Source: JADJPO01 sp963724535 (GTDB taxonomy: Bacteria; Actinomycetota; Actinomycetes; Actinomycetales; Kineosporiaceae). Taken from it: DNA of 64,000 bases. Positions 17,531 through 26,444 of the stretch are shown in pieces. Below the pieces are notes generated by a model. The model had not been told where the DNA came from and made no database searches. It saw only the letters and a list, made by a program, of their open reading frames with translations. The DNA lies in NCBI GenBank assembly GCA_963724535.1, contig CAVRVD010000014.1, positions 62,001 to 126,000 of the forward strand, written 5' to 3'. The position numbers and the translations under genes are program-made. Numbering within the stretch: position 1 is the first letter of the stretch; each line of letters begins with the position of its first letter.

Positions 17531-19146
17531 CAGCTCCGAACAGCCCCTCCGGCGGGAGAGCGGGCCTGGCCCAGGCCCTCGACGTCCTGGTCGCCGCCGG
17601 CACCGCGGCGGGATTGACCGCGGCCGACGTCCGCGCCGAGGGTGCCGCCTTCGCCGCCTCGCTGGCCGAGTCCTCCGGCGGTGCGCCGGCCGCCTGGACC
17701 TCCGCCGTCGGCGGCACCACGCAGGACTTCTTCGACGCCGCGAGCAGAGGCCGACGCTGGCGGGTCGCGCCGACCGCCGGCCTGGCCGCGCTGGTCGCTG
17801 CCCGTTCCCCGCGCGCCGGCGACTACGCCCGGGCGCTGACCGAGGTGAGCGCCGCCGCCTGTGGCCTCGGCGAGCCGGCACTGACCGCGATCGGCACCGC
17901 GGCCAGCGCCGCCGCCGTCCAGATGCGCGCCGCGGGTCTGCCCGCCGGCCCGACCGGCCCAGCCCCGACCGGCCCAGCACCGACCGGCCCAGCACCAGCA
18001 CCAGAAGCCGTGCCCGGCAATCCGCTGGACGCCGGCGGCGTCGGCCCGACGATCACCGCGCTGCCCGTCGACCCGCGCCTGCTCGACCAGCTCCGGATCA
18101 CCCACGGGATCAGCCTGCCGCCGGGCACCACCGGCACCCCGAGCCTGCCGCCGGCCCCGGGCGGCCCGGACGGCTCGACCGACCCCGACGGCTCCGTGGG
18201 CCAGACGCAGACCGAGACCGCGGCCCAGCCGGCCGCAGCCGCCGAGCCCGCCGAACCGGCCAAGTCCCTGGAGGAGCTCCTCGCCGAGCTCGACGACCTG
18301 ATCGGCCTCAAGGACGTCAAGGCCGAGATCCACCGTCAGGCCGCCGTGCTGCGGATCGAGAAGCTGCGCGACGAGGCCGGACTGAAGAAGGCGACCATCA
18401 CCCGGCACCTGGTCTTCGTCGGCAACCCCGGCACCGGCAAGACGACGGTGGCCCGGCTGCTGTCCGGCATTTACCAGGCCCTCGGCCTGCTCAGCAAGGG
18501 CCAGCTGGTCGAGGTCGACCGCTCCGAGCTGGTCGCCGGCTACCTCGGCCAGACCGCGATGAAGACCGCCGAGGTGGTCGCCACGGCCATCGGCGGGGTG
18601 CTGTTCATCGACGAGGCGTACAGCCTGTCTGGTGACGACTACGGCGAGGAGGCCGTGAACACCCTGGTCAAGGAGATGGAGGACCACCGCGACGACCTGG
18701 TCGTGGTGGTGGCCGGCTACCCGCTGCCGATGGCCGAGTTCATCGCCACCAACCCGGGTCTGGCCAGCCGGTTCCGGACCACGATCACCTTCGCCGACTA
18801 CACCGACGACGAGCTGGTGGCGATCTTCGACCGGCTGGCCGAGAACGCCGACTACGGTGTCGACGAGACGACGCGGGCACGGTTCCGCGAGCTGCTCGCG
18901 CACGTGGTGCGGGACTCGACGTTCGGCAACGGTCGCTACGCCCGCAACGTGCTGGAGGCCGCGATCGGGCGGCACGCCTGGCGGCTGCGGGAGGTCGAGT
19001 CACCCACCCAGGAGCAGCTGCGTGAACTGGAGCCGGAGGACCTGGCCGACCCGGTCGAGCTGGTCGAGTTCGGTGAGGAGGGCCAGGTGTCGACGGACGC
19101 CCCGGCCGCGGGGTCCGACGAGCCCGGCAACGAGGAGCAGCCATGA
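17527..19146 (+). CDS. AAA ATPase of the CbbX/SpoVK type with helical N-terminal extension
   Basis: 539 residues. Residues ~1-140 form an Ala-rich helical region; ~140-250 are a Pro/Gly/Ala linker with three TGPAP-type repeats; residues ~255-500 form one AAA+ module. Visible motifs are DLIGLKDVKAEI, Walker A GNPGTGKTT (from residue 299), Walker B LFIDEA (D362, E363), and the Arg-containing FGNGRYARNVLE of the CbbX/SpoVK/EccA clade. These ATPases remodel partner proteins. TelA, the XpaC-like protein or the GlnX membrane protein are candidate clients by gene order. GTG start overlaps the upstream stop; the stop overlaps the next ATG. Confidence 0.88.
   Translation: MTAPNSPSGGRAGLAQALDVLVAAGTAAGLTAADVRAEGAAFAASLAESSGGAPAAWTSAVGGTTQDFFDAASRGRRWRVAPTAGLAALVAARSPRAGDYARALTEVSAAACGLGEPALTAIGTAASAAAVQMRAAGLPAGPTGPAPTGPAPTGPAPAPEAVPGNPLDAGGVGPTITALPVDPRLLDQLRITHGISLPPGTTGTPSLPPAPGGPDGSTDPDGSVGQTQTETAAQPAAAAEPAEPAKSLEELLAELDDLIGLKDVKAEIHRQAAVLRIEKLRDEAGLKKATITRHLVFVGNPGTGKTTVARLLSGIYQALGLLSKGQLVEVDRSELVAGYLGQTAMKTAEVVATAIGGVLFIDEAYSLSGDDYGEEAVNTLVKEMEDHRDDLVVVVAGYPLPMAEFIATNPGLASRFRTTITFADYTDDELVAIFDRLAENADYGVDETTRARFRELLAHVVRDSTFGNGRYARNVLEAAIGRHAWRLREVESPTQEQLRELEPEDLADPVELVEFGEEGQVSTDAPAAGSDEPGNEEQP
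17950..17994 (+). repeat. Three tandem 15-bp repeats inside the AAA ATPase linker
   Basis: CCGACCGGCCCAGCC/A occurs three times in register, encoding a PTGPA-type pentapeptide repeat in the flexible linker. The 15-bp period is shared with four other arrays in this window. Confidence 0.75.
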
Positions 19147-20477
19147 GCCAGACCACGGTGCCCACCGCTTCGGCACCCGACCTCTCCCCGGCGGTCCGAA
19201 CGGTGACGCCACCGACCGACGCTGCCCCGCTGCACAACCGGCTGCTCGCCCGTCCGGCGCGCGAGCTCGCCCGGTCCGGCCTGGAGGGGACCCCGGGTCG
19301 GATGCGGATCGCTGCCGCCCTCGCCGTCCTGGCCTGCCTGGTGTTCGCCGGGCTCGGCGGGTACGCCTTCCGCGGCTGGGGTGGGGCCCTGAACGAGGCC
19401 CGCGGCGACGCCGCCCAGCTGGTCCGCGTCCAGACCATCCAGAACGACCTGGTCAAGGCGGACGCCGCGGCGTCCAACGCCTATCTGGCGGGGGGCTCGG
19501 AGGACCCGCTGGTCCGCGCCGACTACGACGCCGCGATCGAAGAGGCCGCCCGGCTGCTCGCCGAGCCCGCCGCGACCACCCAGGACTCGGCGACCCTGGC
19601 CGAGGCGGTGGCCGGGCTCGCCGAGTACACCGGGCTGGTCGAACAGGCCAGGGCGAACAACCGACAGGGCCTCCAGGTCGGCGCCGCCTACCTGCGCGAA
19701 GCGGGCACGGTGCTGCGCGACCAGATCGTGCCGGCGCTGGAGAAGGTCTCCCAGAACGACCAGCGCCGGGTCGCCGACGCCTACCAGCGGATGAACCTGT
19801 TCACCGCGCTGCTCATCGTCTCGGCGGTGGTCACCCTGGCGATGCTGGTCGCGGTTCAGGTCTGGCTCGGACGGCGCACCCGCCGGATCATCAACGTGCC
19901 GCTGGCCATCGCCACCGTCGTCGTGCTGGCGGGTACCGTGGTCGGAGCGGTCGTGATCACCGGTGCTGCCGATCGGGCCCGGCAGACCGCCGCCGGACCC
20001 TACGCGGCCACCGTGGCCCTGGCCTCGGCCCGCACGGCCGCCTTCGACGCCAAGGCCCAGGAGAGCCTGGGGCTGATCGCCCGCGGCAACTCCGGTCCAG
20101 CCGAAGAGATCGCCCAGGAGCGGATCACGGCTGCCTCGACGGATCTGGTGACCGCCCGCGACAATGGGGCGGGCGGTGAGTCCAACCAGACCTTCGGGGC
20201 CTGGGTGGAGCGACACAAGCAGGTCCGCGCCGCTGACCTCGCCGGTTCCTGGGGCGCGGCACGGGAACTGGCCCTGGGGGACTCCAACGAGGCCTTCACC
20301 ACCTTCGACGACGCCTCGGCGGTCACCCTGGCCGAGCAGGCCGGCCAGGTGGATGAGGCACTCGCCGCCCCGCGGACCTCCCTGGTCCTGCTCGGTTGGC
20401 TGGTCCTGACCCTGGGGATCGGGGCGGCGGTGACCTCGATGATCGGGATCGGACAGCGGCTGGGGGAGTACCGATGA
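19143..20477 (+). CDS. glnX: GlnX-type four-TM membrane sensor
   Basis: 444 residues with four predicted membrane helices (about 57-78, 215-237, 250-272 and 417-437). These enclose two extracytoplasmic helical regions: one with YLAGGSEDP and the other with SLGLIARGNSG, like a four-helix-bundle sensor. The layout and the following glnH-like and pknG-like genes match GlnX of Mycobacterium and Corynebacterium, which passes an amino-acid signal from GlnH to the kinase PknG. No kinase or HAMP-type output domain is visible, consistent with signalling by protein contact. ATG overlaps the ATPase stop; the stop overlaps the glnH ATG. Confidence 0.8.
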   Translation: MSQTTVPTASAPDLSPAVRTVTPPTDAAPLHNRLLARPARELARSGLEGTPGRMRIAAALAVLACLVFAGLGGYAFRGWGGALNEARGDAAQLVRVQTIQNDLVKADAAASNAYLAGGSEDPLVRADYDAAIEEAARLLAEPAATTQDSATLAEAVAGLAEYTGLVEQARANNRQGLQVGAAYLREAGTVLRDQIVPALEKVSQNDQRRVADAYQRMNLFTALLIVSAVVTLAMLVAVQVWLGRRTRRIINVPLAIATVVVLAGTVVGAVVITGAADRARQTAAGPYAATVALASARTAAFDAKAQESLGLIARGNSGPAEEIAQERITAASTDLVTARDNGAGGESNQTFGAWVERHKQVRAADLAGSWGAARELALGDSNEAFTTFDDASAVTLAEQAGQVDEALAAPRTSLVLLGWLVLTLGIGAAVTSMIGIGQRLGEYR

Positions 20478-21532
20478 ACCTGCGCAGGAACCTCCGCTCG
20501 AGCCAGGGCGAGACCCCACGACGCAACCAGCCCATCAGGGCGCGAGCCGGTCGCCGGCCCGCCGGCGCCGTCGTGATGGCCGCCGCCGTGGGGGTGTTGG
20601 TCGCGGGGTGTGTCAGCGCACCGGCCGTCACCGAGACCGCGGCCACCGTCGAGCCCAGCCCGACGCCGTCCGCCGCTGCGTCCCCGGCTCCCTCGGCGAC
20701 GGTCCCGGCCGCCGAGTGCGACGACGCCACGGTCTCCTTCGACCCGAGGAAGACCAGCGCCTACGCCGACCAGATCAAGAAACGCGGCTACCTGCTGGTC
20801 GGGGTCTCCGCCGACACCCGGCTGCTCGGGGCGGTGGACCCGAACGACCCGGACACCTTCGAGGGCTTCGACATCGACATGGCCCGGTTCGTCGCCCAGG
20901 GCATCTTCAACGACCCGGACAAGATCCGGTTCAAGGTGATCACCACCGCAGACCGGATCCCGCAGCTGCAGACCCCGGTGAACGAGCAGAACAACGCCTC
21001 CGGTGGGGTGGATCTGGTGGCCCGAGCGTTCACGATGAACTGCAGCCGGTGGAACGACATCGCCTTCTCGGCGGTCTACCTCAACGCCGGCCAGCGGCTG
21101 ATGGTCCCGACCGGGTCGGAGATCAAGTCGGTCGAGGACCTGTCCGGGCTGAAGGTGTGCGCCCCCCGCGGCTCGACCAGCCTGAAGAACATCACCGAGC
21201 TGACCCCGGGCGCCGAGGCTGTCGGGGTGGCAAGCCACACCGACTGCATCGTGGCGCTGCAGCAGGGCCGGGTCGACGCGATCACCGGGGATGACGCGAT
21301 CCTGGCCGGGTTCTCCGACCAGGACCCGGGCACCGAGGTGGTCGGCGACCAGCTCAGCGAGGAGCCCTACGGCCTCGGCGTGAGCGCCGACCACAAGGAC
21401 TTCGCCGCCTTCGTCAACTCGGTCCTCGACGACGCCCGGGCCGACGGGTCGTGGCAGCGGTCCTACGACACCTGGCTCAAGGCGGCCCTCGGAGAGCGCA
21501 CTCCCCCGAAACCGCTGTACGGGCGCACATGA
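20474..21532 (+). CDS. glnH: GlnH-type amino-acid-binding lipoprotein
   Basis: 352 residues. Basic N-terminus, hydrophobic segment and lipobox VAGC (C46), then a Ser/Pro/Ala-rich spacer and an SBP_bac_3 periplasmic-binding fold: KRGYLLVGVSADTRLLGAVD, FEGFDIDMARFVAQGIF, GVDLVARAFTMN, LKVCAPRGSTS, GRVDAITGDDAILAG. Such domains bind glutamate, glutamine or aspartate. No ABC permease or ATPase gene for it is nearby, so a sensory rather than transport role with GlnX is likely, as described for GlnH-GlnX-PknG in mycobacteria. Start and stop overlaps tie it to glnX. Confidence 0.85.
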   Translation: MNLRRNLRSSQGETPRRNQPIRARAGRRPAGAVVMAAAVGVLVAGCVSAPAVTETAATVEPSPTPSAAASPAPSATVPAAECDDATVSFDPRKTSAYADQIKKRGYLLVGVSADTRLLGAVDPNDPDTFEGFDIDMARFVAQGIFNDPDKIRFKVITTADRIPQLQTPVNEQNNASGGVDLVARAFTMNCSRWNDIAFSAVYLNAGQRLMVPTGSEIKSVEDLSGLKVCAPRGSTSLKNITELTPGAEAVGVASHTDCIVALQQGRVDAITGDDAILAGFSDQDPGTEVVGDQLSEEPYGLGVSADHKDFAAFVNSVLDDARADGSWQRSYDTWLKAALGERTPPKPLYGRT

Positions 21533-21557
21533 GCAGCCGGCGCCGCACCGGGCCTGC

Positions 21558-22784
21558 GTGGCGGCCGCGGTGAGCACCGGCCTGACGATCGCCCCGACCC
21601 CTCCCGGACGCCTGGGCGAGGCCGCCGATCCGACATCGCTGCTGGCCTACCTGCGCGCGCTGCGGGACTGGGTGGCTCAGCGCAAGCGGGAGCTGGACGG
21701 CATCGACGCGGCCGCGACCCGCTCCAGTGACCCGGACGACTACGTCGGCGACATCACCCTGTCGATGACCCTGTGGCAGTCGGTCAAGGACCGTGCCGAC
21801 CGGTTGGACACGCTCTGGGATGCCGGGCGGGCCGACGCGGTGGTCCGCGAGCAGATGTCGCAGGTGATCTGGGGTCGGATCGACTCCGGCCGAGCCGACG
21901 GGGGGAGCGGGCTCGGTGCGGCCCGGCTGGCGCTCAGCGTCGTCGAGGCGTGCCGGCTCTCCGACGCCCTGGCCGCCCAGCTGCGCAACCGGCTCTCCTT
22001 CGACCCTCGGGCCAGTGCCGCGGCGATGCGGGTGGCGGCGTTGCGGGCCGCCCTGGAGCGGCTGCGGGAGCTGGTCAAGCAGGAGCCGTCCTGGGGTCCG
22101 CAGGTGGAGCTGCTCGCCACCCGGGTCGACGATGTGGCCGCCCGCGCCGCCCGCGGTGGTGACGTGGACGTCGCCCTGCACGACCTGGAGGTGGACGCCG
22201 CCCGCGCCGAGCGGGACCTGGTGGTCACCACGGCCACCAGGCTGCGTAAGGCGCGCAGCCGCGAGGCCGAGCAGGCCGAGCTGGCGGCCGACCGGGCCCG
22301 GGCGGCCAGCGAGGTCGCGGCCCTGACCAACCGGCGCGTCCGGCTGCTCGCGCTGGTCGAACGGTGCGCCACCGAGGTCACCCCGGTGCCGCGCTACGCC
22401 GTTCCGGACGTCGCCGCGCTCGGCCCGGTGCCGACCGGGCGGGCCGAGCTGGACGACTTCACCCAGCGGCTGGACGCCGTCGTCCGGGCGATGGACGTCG
22501 TCGAGGACGCCTACGGCTCGCCGCTCGCCCAGCGCGAGGAGCTGGCCGGGCTGTTGTCCGGCTACGCCGCGATGGCCACCCGCACCGGGCGGTTGGACGA
22601 CCCGGCCGTCGCCGTGGCGTTGACCCGAGCCCATGAGCTGCTCACCGTCCTGCCCTGCGACGTCGCGCCCGCCCGGCTCGCGGTGACCACGTTCCGCGAG
22701 CTGGTCCGCGCCTCGTCCGGTCGGAGCGGCCCGGGCAGCGTCGCCGCGCAGTCGACCGCCACCTCACCGGGAGCGAGCCCATGA
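21558..22784 (+). CDS. Helical coiled-coil protein of the GlnX/PknG operon
   Basis: 408 residues (GTG 21558; GTG 21570 is an alternative start). No signal peptide or membrane segment. Much of it is predicted long helix rich in Ala, Arg, Glu and Leu (ATRLRKARSREAEQAELAAD and neighbours), consistent with a coiled coil. I recognise no named family. It starts 25 bp after glnH and its stop overlaps the pknG ATG, so it belongs to the operon and could be a scaffold between the membrane sensor and the kinase (inference only). Confidence 0.6.
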   Translation: MAAAVSTGLTIAPTPPGRLGEAADPTSLLAYLRALRDWVAQRKRELDGIDAAATRSSDPDDYVGDITLSMTLWQSVKDRADRLDTLWDAGRADAVVREQMSQVIWGRIDSGRADGGSGLGAARLALSVVEACRLSDALAAQLRNRLSFDPRASAAAMRVAALRAALERLRELVKQEPSWGPQVELLATRVDDVAARAARGGDVDVALHDLEVDAARAERDLVVTTATRLRKARSREAEQAELAADRARAASEVAALTNRRVRLLALVERCATEVTPVPRYAVPDVAALGPVPTGRAELDDFTQRLDAVVRAMDVVEDAYGSPLAQREELAGLLSGYAAMATRTGRLDDPAVAVALTRAHELLTVLPCDVAPARLAVTTFRELVRASSGRSGPGSVAAQSTATSPGASP

Positions 22785-25024
22785 GCCACAGCACCGCCGA
22801 CCTCGACGGCGCGAGGTGCACCCAGCCGGGCTGCACCGGCACCATCGCCGACGGGTACTGCGACGTCTGCGGGTCCCCGCCGGGGGCGCCCACCGCAGCG
22901 GCGACCGCGGCGTCGGGCGCCGTCGGGGACAGCCCGTCGGGAGCCACCAAGATCACTTCCTCGAACCGGCTGGCCAGCGAGCCGATCGGCTCGTCCCGTG
23001 CCGGTGGCACCAGGGCGACCCGCTCGATCGGTACCGGGTCGACGCGACTGCGCGGCGCCCGGCTCGGTGCCGGGTTGACCTTCGTGCCGCCGGTGCCCGC
23101 CATCGACCCGGAGAAGGCGATCCTCGCCGACCCCCAGGTGCCCGAGGACCGACGGTTCTGCCCCAACTGCGGCGACCCGGTCGGGCGCTCCCGGGACGGC
23201 CGACCCGGCCGGGTCGAGGGCTTCTGCCCGCAGTGCCGCAACCCCTACTCGTTCACCCCGAAGCTCAAGGCCGGTGACCTGGTCGGCGGCCAGTACGAGG
23301 TGGCCGGTTGTCTGGCCCACGGCGGTCTTGGCTGGATCTATATCGCCCGCGACGTCGTCCTCGGCCGGCGCTGGGTGGTGCTCAAGGGTCTGCTCAACTC
23401 CGGCGACGCCGACGCCTACGCCGCAGCGATCGCCGAGCGGGAGTTCCTCGCCAAGGTCGAGCACCCGCTGATCGTGGAGATCTTCAACTTCGCCCAGCAC
23501 GAGGGTGCCGGCTACATCGTCATGGAGTACGTCGGTGGGACGTCGCTGAAAGACCTTCTGAAGCAGCGGATGCAGCGCGCCGGCAAGTACGACCCGATCC
23601 CGGTCGACCAGGCCCTGGCCTACCTGCTGGAGGTCCTGCCGGCCTTCACCTACCTGCACGACGTCGGCCTGCTGTACTGCGACTTCAAGCCCGACAACAT
23701 CATCCAGGTCGGGGACGCGGTCAAGCTGATCGACCTCGGCGGGGTGCGCCGGATCGACGACCTGGACTCGGCGATCTACGGCACCGTCGGCTACCAGGCG
23801 CCCGAGGTGCCCACCCTGGGTCCCTCGATCGCCTCGGACATCTACACCATCGGCCGCACCCTGGCGGTACTGGTGATGGAGTTCCGCGGCTACCAGTCCA
23901 CGTACGCCACCTCACTGCCGCCGGTCGCCGACGTCGCGATGTTCCAGCAGCACGACTCCCTCTACCGGCTGCTGGCCAAGGCCTGCGCCGCCGACCCGGC
24001 GGACCGGTTCCAGAGCGCCGACGAGCTGCGGGTGCAGCTGCACGGGGTGCTGCGGGAGATCGTCGCCGGCACCCGACCGGACGCCGCCCACGCCGTGCAC
24101 TCGGCGCCCTCGGTCCTGTTCGAGGCTCCAGTGGTCTCCGGGGACACCCTGGACTGGCGCCAGCTGCCGGAGCTGCGACCGGATGCCTCCGACCCGCAGC
24201 ACGACTGGCTGGCAGGACTGTCCCTGGCCGACCCGCTGGCCCGGATGGACGAGCTGGCCCGTCACCCCACCCCGTCGGCCGAGGTGCGCCTGTCCCTGAT
24301 CCGGTCCGCGCTCGAGGCCGAACGGCGCGACATCGCCGACGGGGTGGTCGCCGAGATGCTGCGCGAGGACGCGTGGGAGTGGCGGGCGGTGTGGATGCAG
24401 GGGCTGAGCGCCCTGGACGCCGGCAACGTCGCCGCCGCCCGCAGCGCATTCAACGCCGTCTACGGGCAGGTGCCCGGTGAGCTGGCGCCCAAGCTGGCCC
24501 TGGCCCTGGCCTGCGAGCGCAGCAGCGAGCCGGACGTGGCCGAGTCGCTGTACCTGATCTGCGCCCGCACCGACGCCAACTACACCGCGCCCGCTGCCTT
24601 CGGGCTGAACCGGTTGCGCCAGGGGCGCGGCGACGGTGACGGAGCGATCGAGGCCCTGGACCTGGTGCCGTCCACCAGCCGCGCGTTCGTGGAGGCCAGG
24701 CGACAGCGCGCCCGGCTGCTGGCTGCCTCCGGACGGGGCCTGCCCGGGCTGGCCGACGCCCTCGACAGCGTCGCCGCTGTCACCATCGAACCGATGGACC
24801 GGGCGCGCCTGGAGGTGGACGTGCTGTCCGACGCCCTGGAGCTGGTCCAGCGCGACGGGGCGAAACCGACCCTGAGCGTCGGCGGCGTGCCGGCCGCGGA
24901 GGACCCGCTGCGAGACGCCCTGGAGGCCGCCTACCGGCGGCTGGCCGCGATGGAACCGGACCGGCACCACCGGATCGAGCTGGTCGACCGGGCCAACGCG
25001 GTGCGCCGGGTGACGTGGCGATGA
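22781..25024 (+). CDS. pknG: PknG-type serine/threonine protein kinase with zinc ribbons and TPR tail
   Basis: 747 residues with the PknG order of domains. An extra N-terminal zinc ribbon (C13, C18, C27, C30) precedes the rubredoxin-like pair (C127/C130 and C149/C152). The kinase domain (~165-430) has glycine loop AHGGLGWIYIA, catalytic Lys202 in VVLKG, catalytic loop YCDFKPDN (D301) in place of HRDLKPEN, and LIDLGG (D318) in place of DFG; both variants are typical of PknG. A helical TPR-like tail (~450-747) follows. PknG in mycobacteria and corynebacteria controls 2-oxoglutarate metabolism via FHA proteins GarA/OdhI. Here an FHA protein lies in the same cluster. ATG overlaps the upstream stop. 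Confidence 0.92.
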   Translation: MSHSTADLDGARCTQPGCTGTIADGYCDVCGSPPGAPTAAATAASGAVGDSPSGATKITSSNRLASEPIGSSRAGGTRATRSIGTGSTRLRGARLGAGLTFVPPVPAIDPEKAILADPQVPEDRRFCPNCGDPVGRSRDGRPGRVEGFCPQCRNPYSFTPKLKAGDLVGGQYEVAGCLAHGGLGWIYIARDVVLGRRWVVLKGLLNSGDADAYAAAIAEREFLAKVEHPLIVEIFNFAQHEGAGYIVMEYVGGTSLKDLLKQRMQRAGKYDPIPVDQALAYLLEVLPAFTYLHDVGLLYCDFKPDNIIQVGDAVKLIDLGGVRRIDDLDSAIYGTVGYQAPEVPTLGPSIASDIYTIGRTLAVLVMEFRGYQSTYATSLPPVADVAMFQQHDSLYRLLAKACAADPADRFQSADELRVQLHGVLREIVAGTRPDAAHAVHSAPSVLFEAPVVSGDTLDWRQLPELRPDASDPQHDWLAGLSLADPLARMDELARHPTPSAEVRLSLIRSALEAERRDIADGVVAEMLREDAWEWRAVWMQGLSALDAGNVAAARSAFNAVYGQVPGELAPKLALALACERSSEPDVAESLYLICARTDANYTAPAAFGLNRLRQGRGDGDGAIEALDLVPSTSRAFVEARRQRARLLAASGRGLPGLADALDSVAAVTIEPMDRARLEVDVLSDALELVQRDGAKPTLSVGGVPAAEDPLRDALEAAYRRLAAMEPDRHHRIELVDRANAVRRVTWR

Positions 25025-26382
25025 CCTGTCCGGAGTGCGGGGCAGTGGCCGCTCCCGACGAACGCTTCTGCGAGAGCTGCGGCGCGCAGCTGGACGGCGC
25101 CGCCGGCCTGGCCGCGGCCGGGGCATCGGCGGCGTCCCGGGCGGACGGGACACCAGGCGCCGCAGACGGCCCGGCAGGGCCGCGGGCCGAGGCGGCGTTG
25201 GAGCCTCCCGACGTCCACGAGGGCACTCTGCTGGACGACGTGAGCAACGACGCCACCGACGCAGCCCGGTACTCCCCGATCCACAGCAGCGATACCGACC
25301 TGAGCACGGTGCCGGCGACCTGTGCCAGCTGCTCCGGTCCGGTGTCCGACGACGGGTACTGCGAGCAGTGCGGTGCCGCCGCGCCGCGTCGGCGTGACCA
25401 CTGGCTGGACGCCCCGGCGTCCTGGTTGGTGGCGGTCTGCGACCGCGGCGTGCGGCACAGCCGCAACGAGGACGCGACCGCGGTCGCCGCGGCGGCCCAG
25501 CCGAGCAGCCTGGGCGCGATGGTGGTCTGCGACGGGGTCTCGATGGCCCCCGGGTCGGACGTTGCCAGCCTGGCCGCAGCCCGGGCCGCCCGGGACGCGA
25601 TGGTCACCGGCCTGCGGCTGTCGCCCCCGGCCGGGGCGGGCGGCGGTGTCGGGGCCGGCGCCGGTCGGGGCGGAACCGCCCAGCAGACCGCCCGGGCCGG
25701 AGAGCTGGCCACCAGGATCCTCGCCGGCGGCGCCGCCGCCCAGGAGCAGGCGGCGGTCGCCGGTCGAGACGTGCCGGCGGCCAAGAGCCCGCCGTCGTGC
25801 ACCTTCGTGGCGGCCCTGATCGAGCGGGGGGCGACCGACGTCCCGGGGGTGATGGTGGCCGGCTGGGTCGGGGACAGCAGGGCCTACTGGCTGCCGGACG
25901 GCGCGCCGGGCATGCAGATCAGCCAGGACGACTCCTGGGCGGCCGAGGCGATGGCCCAGGGGGTCCCCCGGGCCGAGGCCGAGACGATGCCGCAGTCGCA
26001 CGCGATCACCCGATGGCTCGGTGCCGACGCCCCCGACCCGGTGCCGCACACGGCCGTGGTGGCCCTGGACCGACCCGGCTGGGTGCTGCTGTGCTCGGAC
26101 GGGTTGTGGAACTACTGCTCGGAGCCGACTGCCCTGTCTGACCTGGTGGCTCGCACCTGGGTCGGGCTCGGCGCCGACGCCGACCCGGCCGCGCTCGCCG
26201 AGGCCCTGACCGCCTGGGCGATCGAGCAGGGCGGTCACGACAACATCACGGTGGCCCTGGCCCGGTTCGAGCCGGTTCCGACAGCCGCACCGGATGGCGC
26301 CGAGGCGATCGCCGCCGGCGCGGTGGACCAGCCGGGCGAGGACGAGCACGTGCCGGAACAGCCGGAGCAGGCCGGCGTGTAG
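25021..26382 (+). CDS. PP2C-family protein phosphatase with two zinc ribbons
   Basis: 453 residues. Two short zinc ribbons come first: C3/C6-C17/C20 and C101/C104-C114/C117, joined by a low-complexity linker. The PP2C domain (~125-435) shows the metal and catalytic motifs HSRNEDA, VVCDGVS, GWVGDSRAYW, LLCSDGLWNY and GGHDNITVAL. It should remove phosphate from Ser/Thr, the natural opponent of the adjacent PknG kinase. The second ribbon closely resembles those in the kinase and the FHA protein. ATG 25021 overlaps the pknG stop (ATGA). Confidence 0.92.
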   Translation: MTCPECGAVAAPDERFCESCGAQLDGAAGLAAAGASAASRADGTPGAADGPAGPRAEAALEPPDVHEGTLLDDVSNDATDAARYSPIHSSDTDLSTVPATCASCSGPVSDDGYCEQCGAAAPRRRDHWLDAPASWLVAVCDRGVRHSRNEDATAVAAAAQPSSLGAMVVCDGVSMAPGSDVASLAAARAARDAMVTGLRLSPPAGAGGGVGAGAGRGGTAQQTARAGELATRILAGGAAAQEQAAVAGRDVPAAKSPPSCTFVAALIERGATDVPGVMVAGWVGDSRAYWLPDGAPGMQISQDDSWAAEAMAQGVPRAEAETMPQSHAITRWLGADAPDPVPHTAVVALDRPGWVLLCSDGLWNYCSEPTALSDLVARTWVGLGADADPAALAEALTAWAIEQGGHDNITVALARFEPVPTAAPDGAEAIAAGAVDQPGEDEHVPEQPEQAGV

Positions 26383-26402
26383 ATCGACCGGCTGGTTCTC
26401 GA

Positions 26403-26408
26403 TAGGTT
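26403..26408 (+). promoter_or_regulatory. Possible internal promoter for the vWA-FHA genes
   Basis: TAGGTT fits a -10 box in the 62-bp gap after the PP2C gene. It is followed by a GGAGAGGGTGG ribosome site and the vWA ATG, so the vWA-FHA pair may also be transcribed separately. Confidence 0.45.
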
Positions 26409-26444
26409 CCGAGCCGGGCAGGGGTGTCGAGGAGAGGGTGGAAC

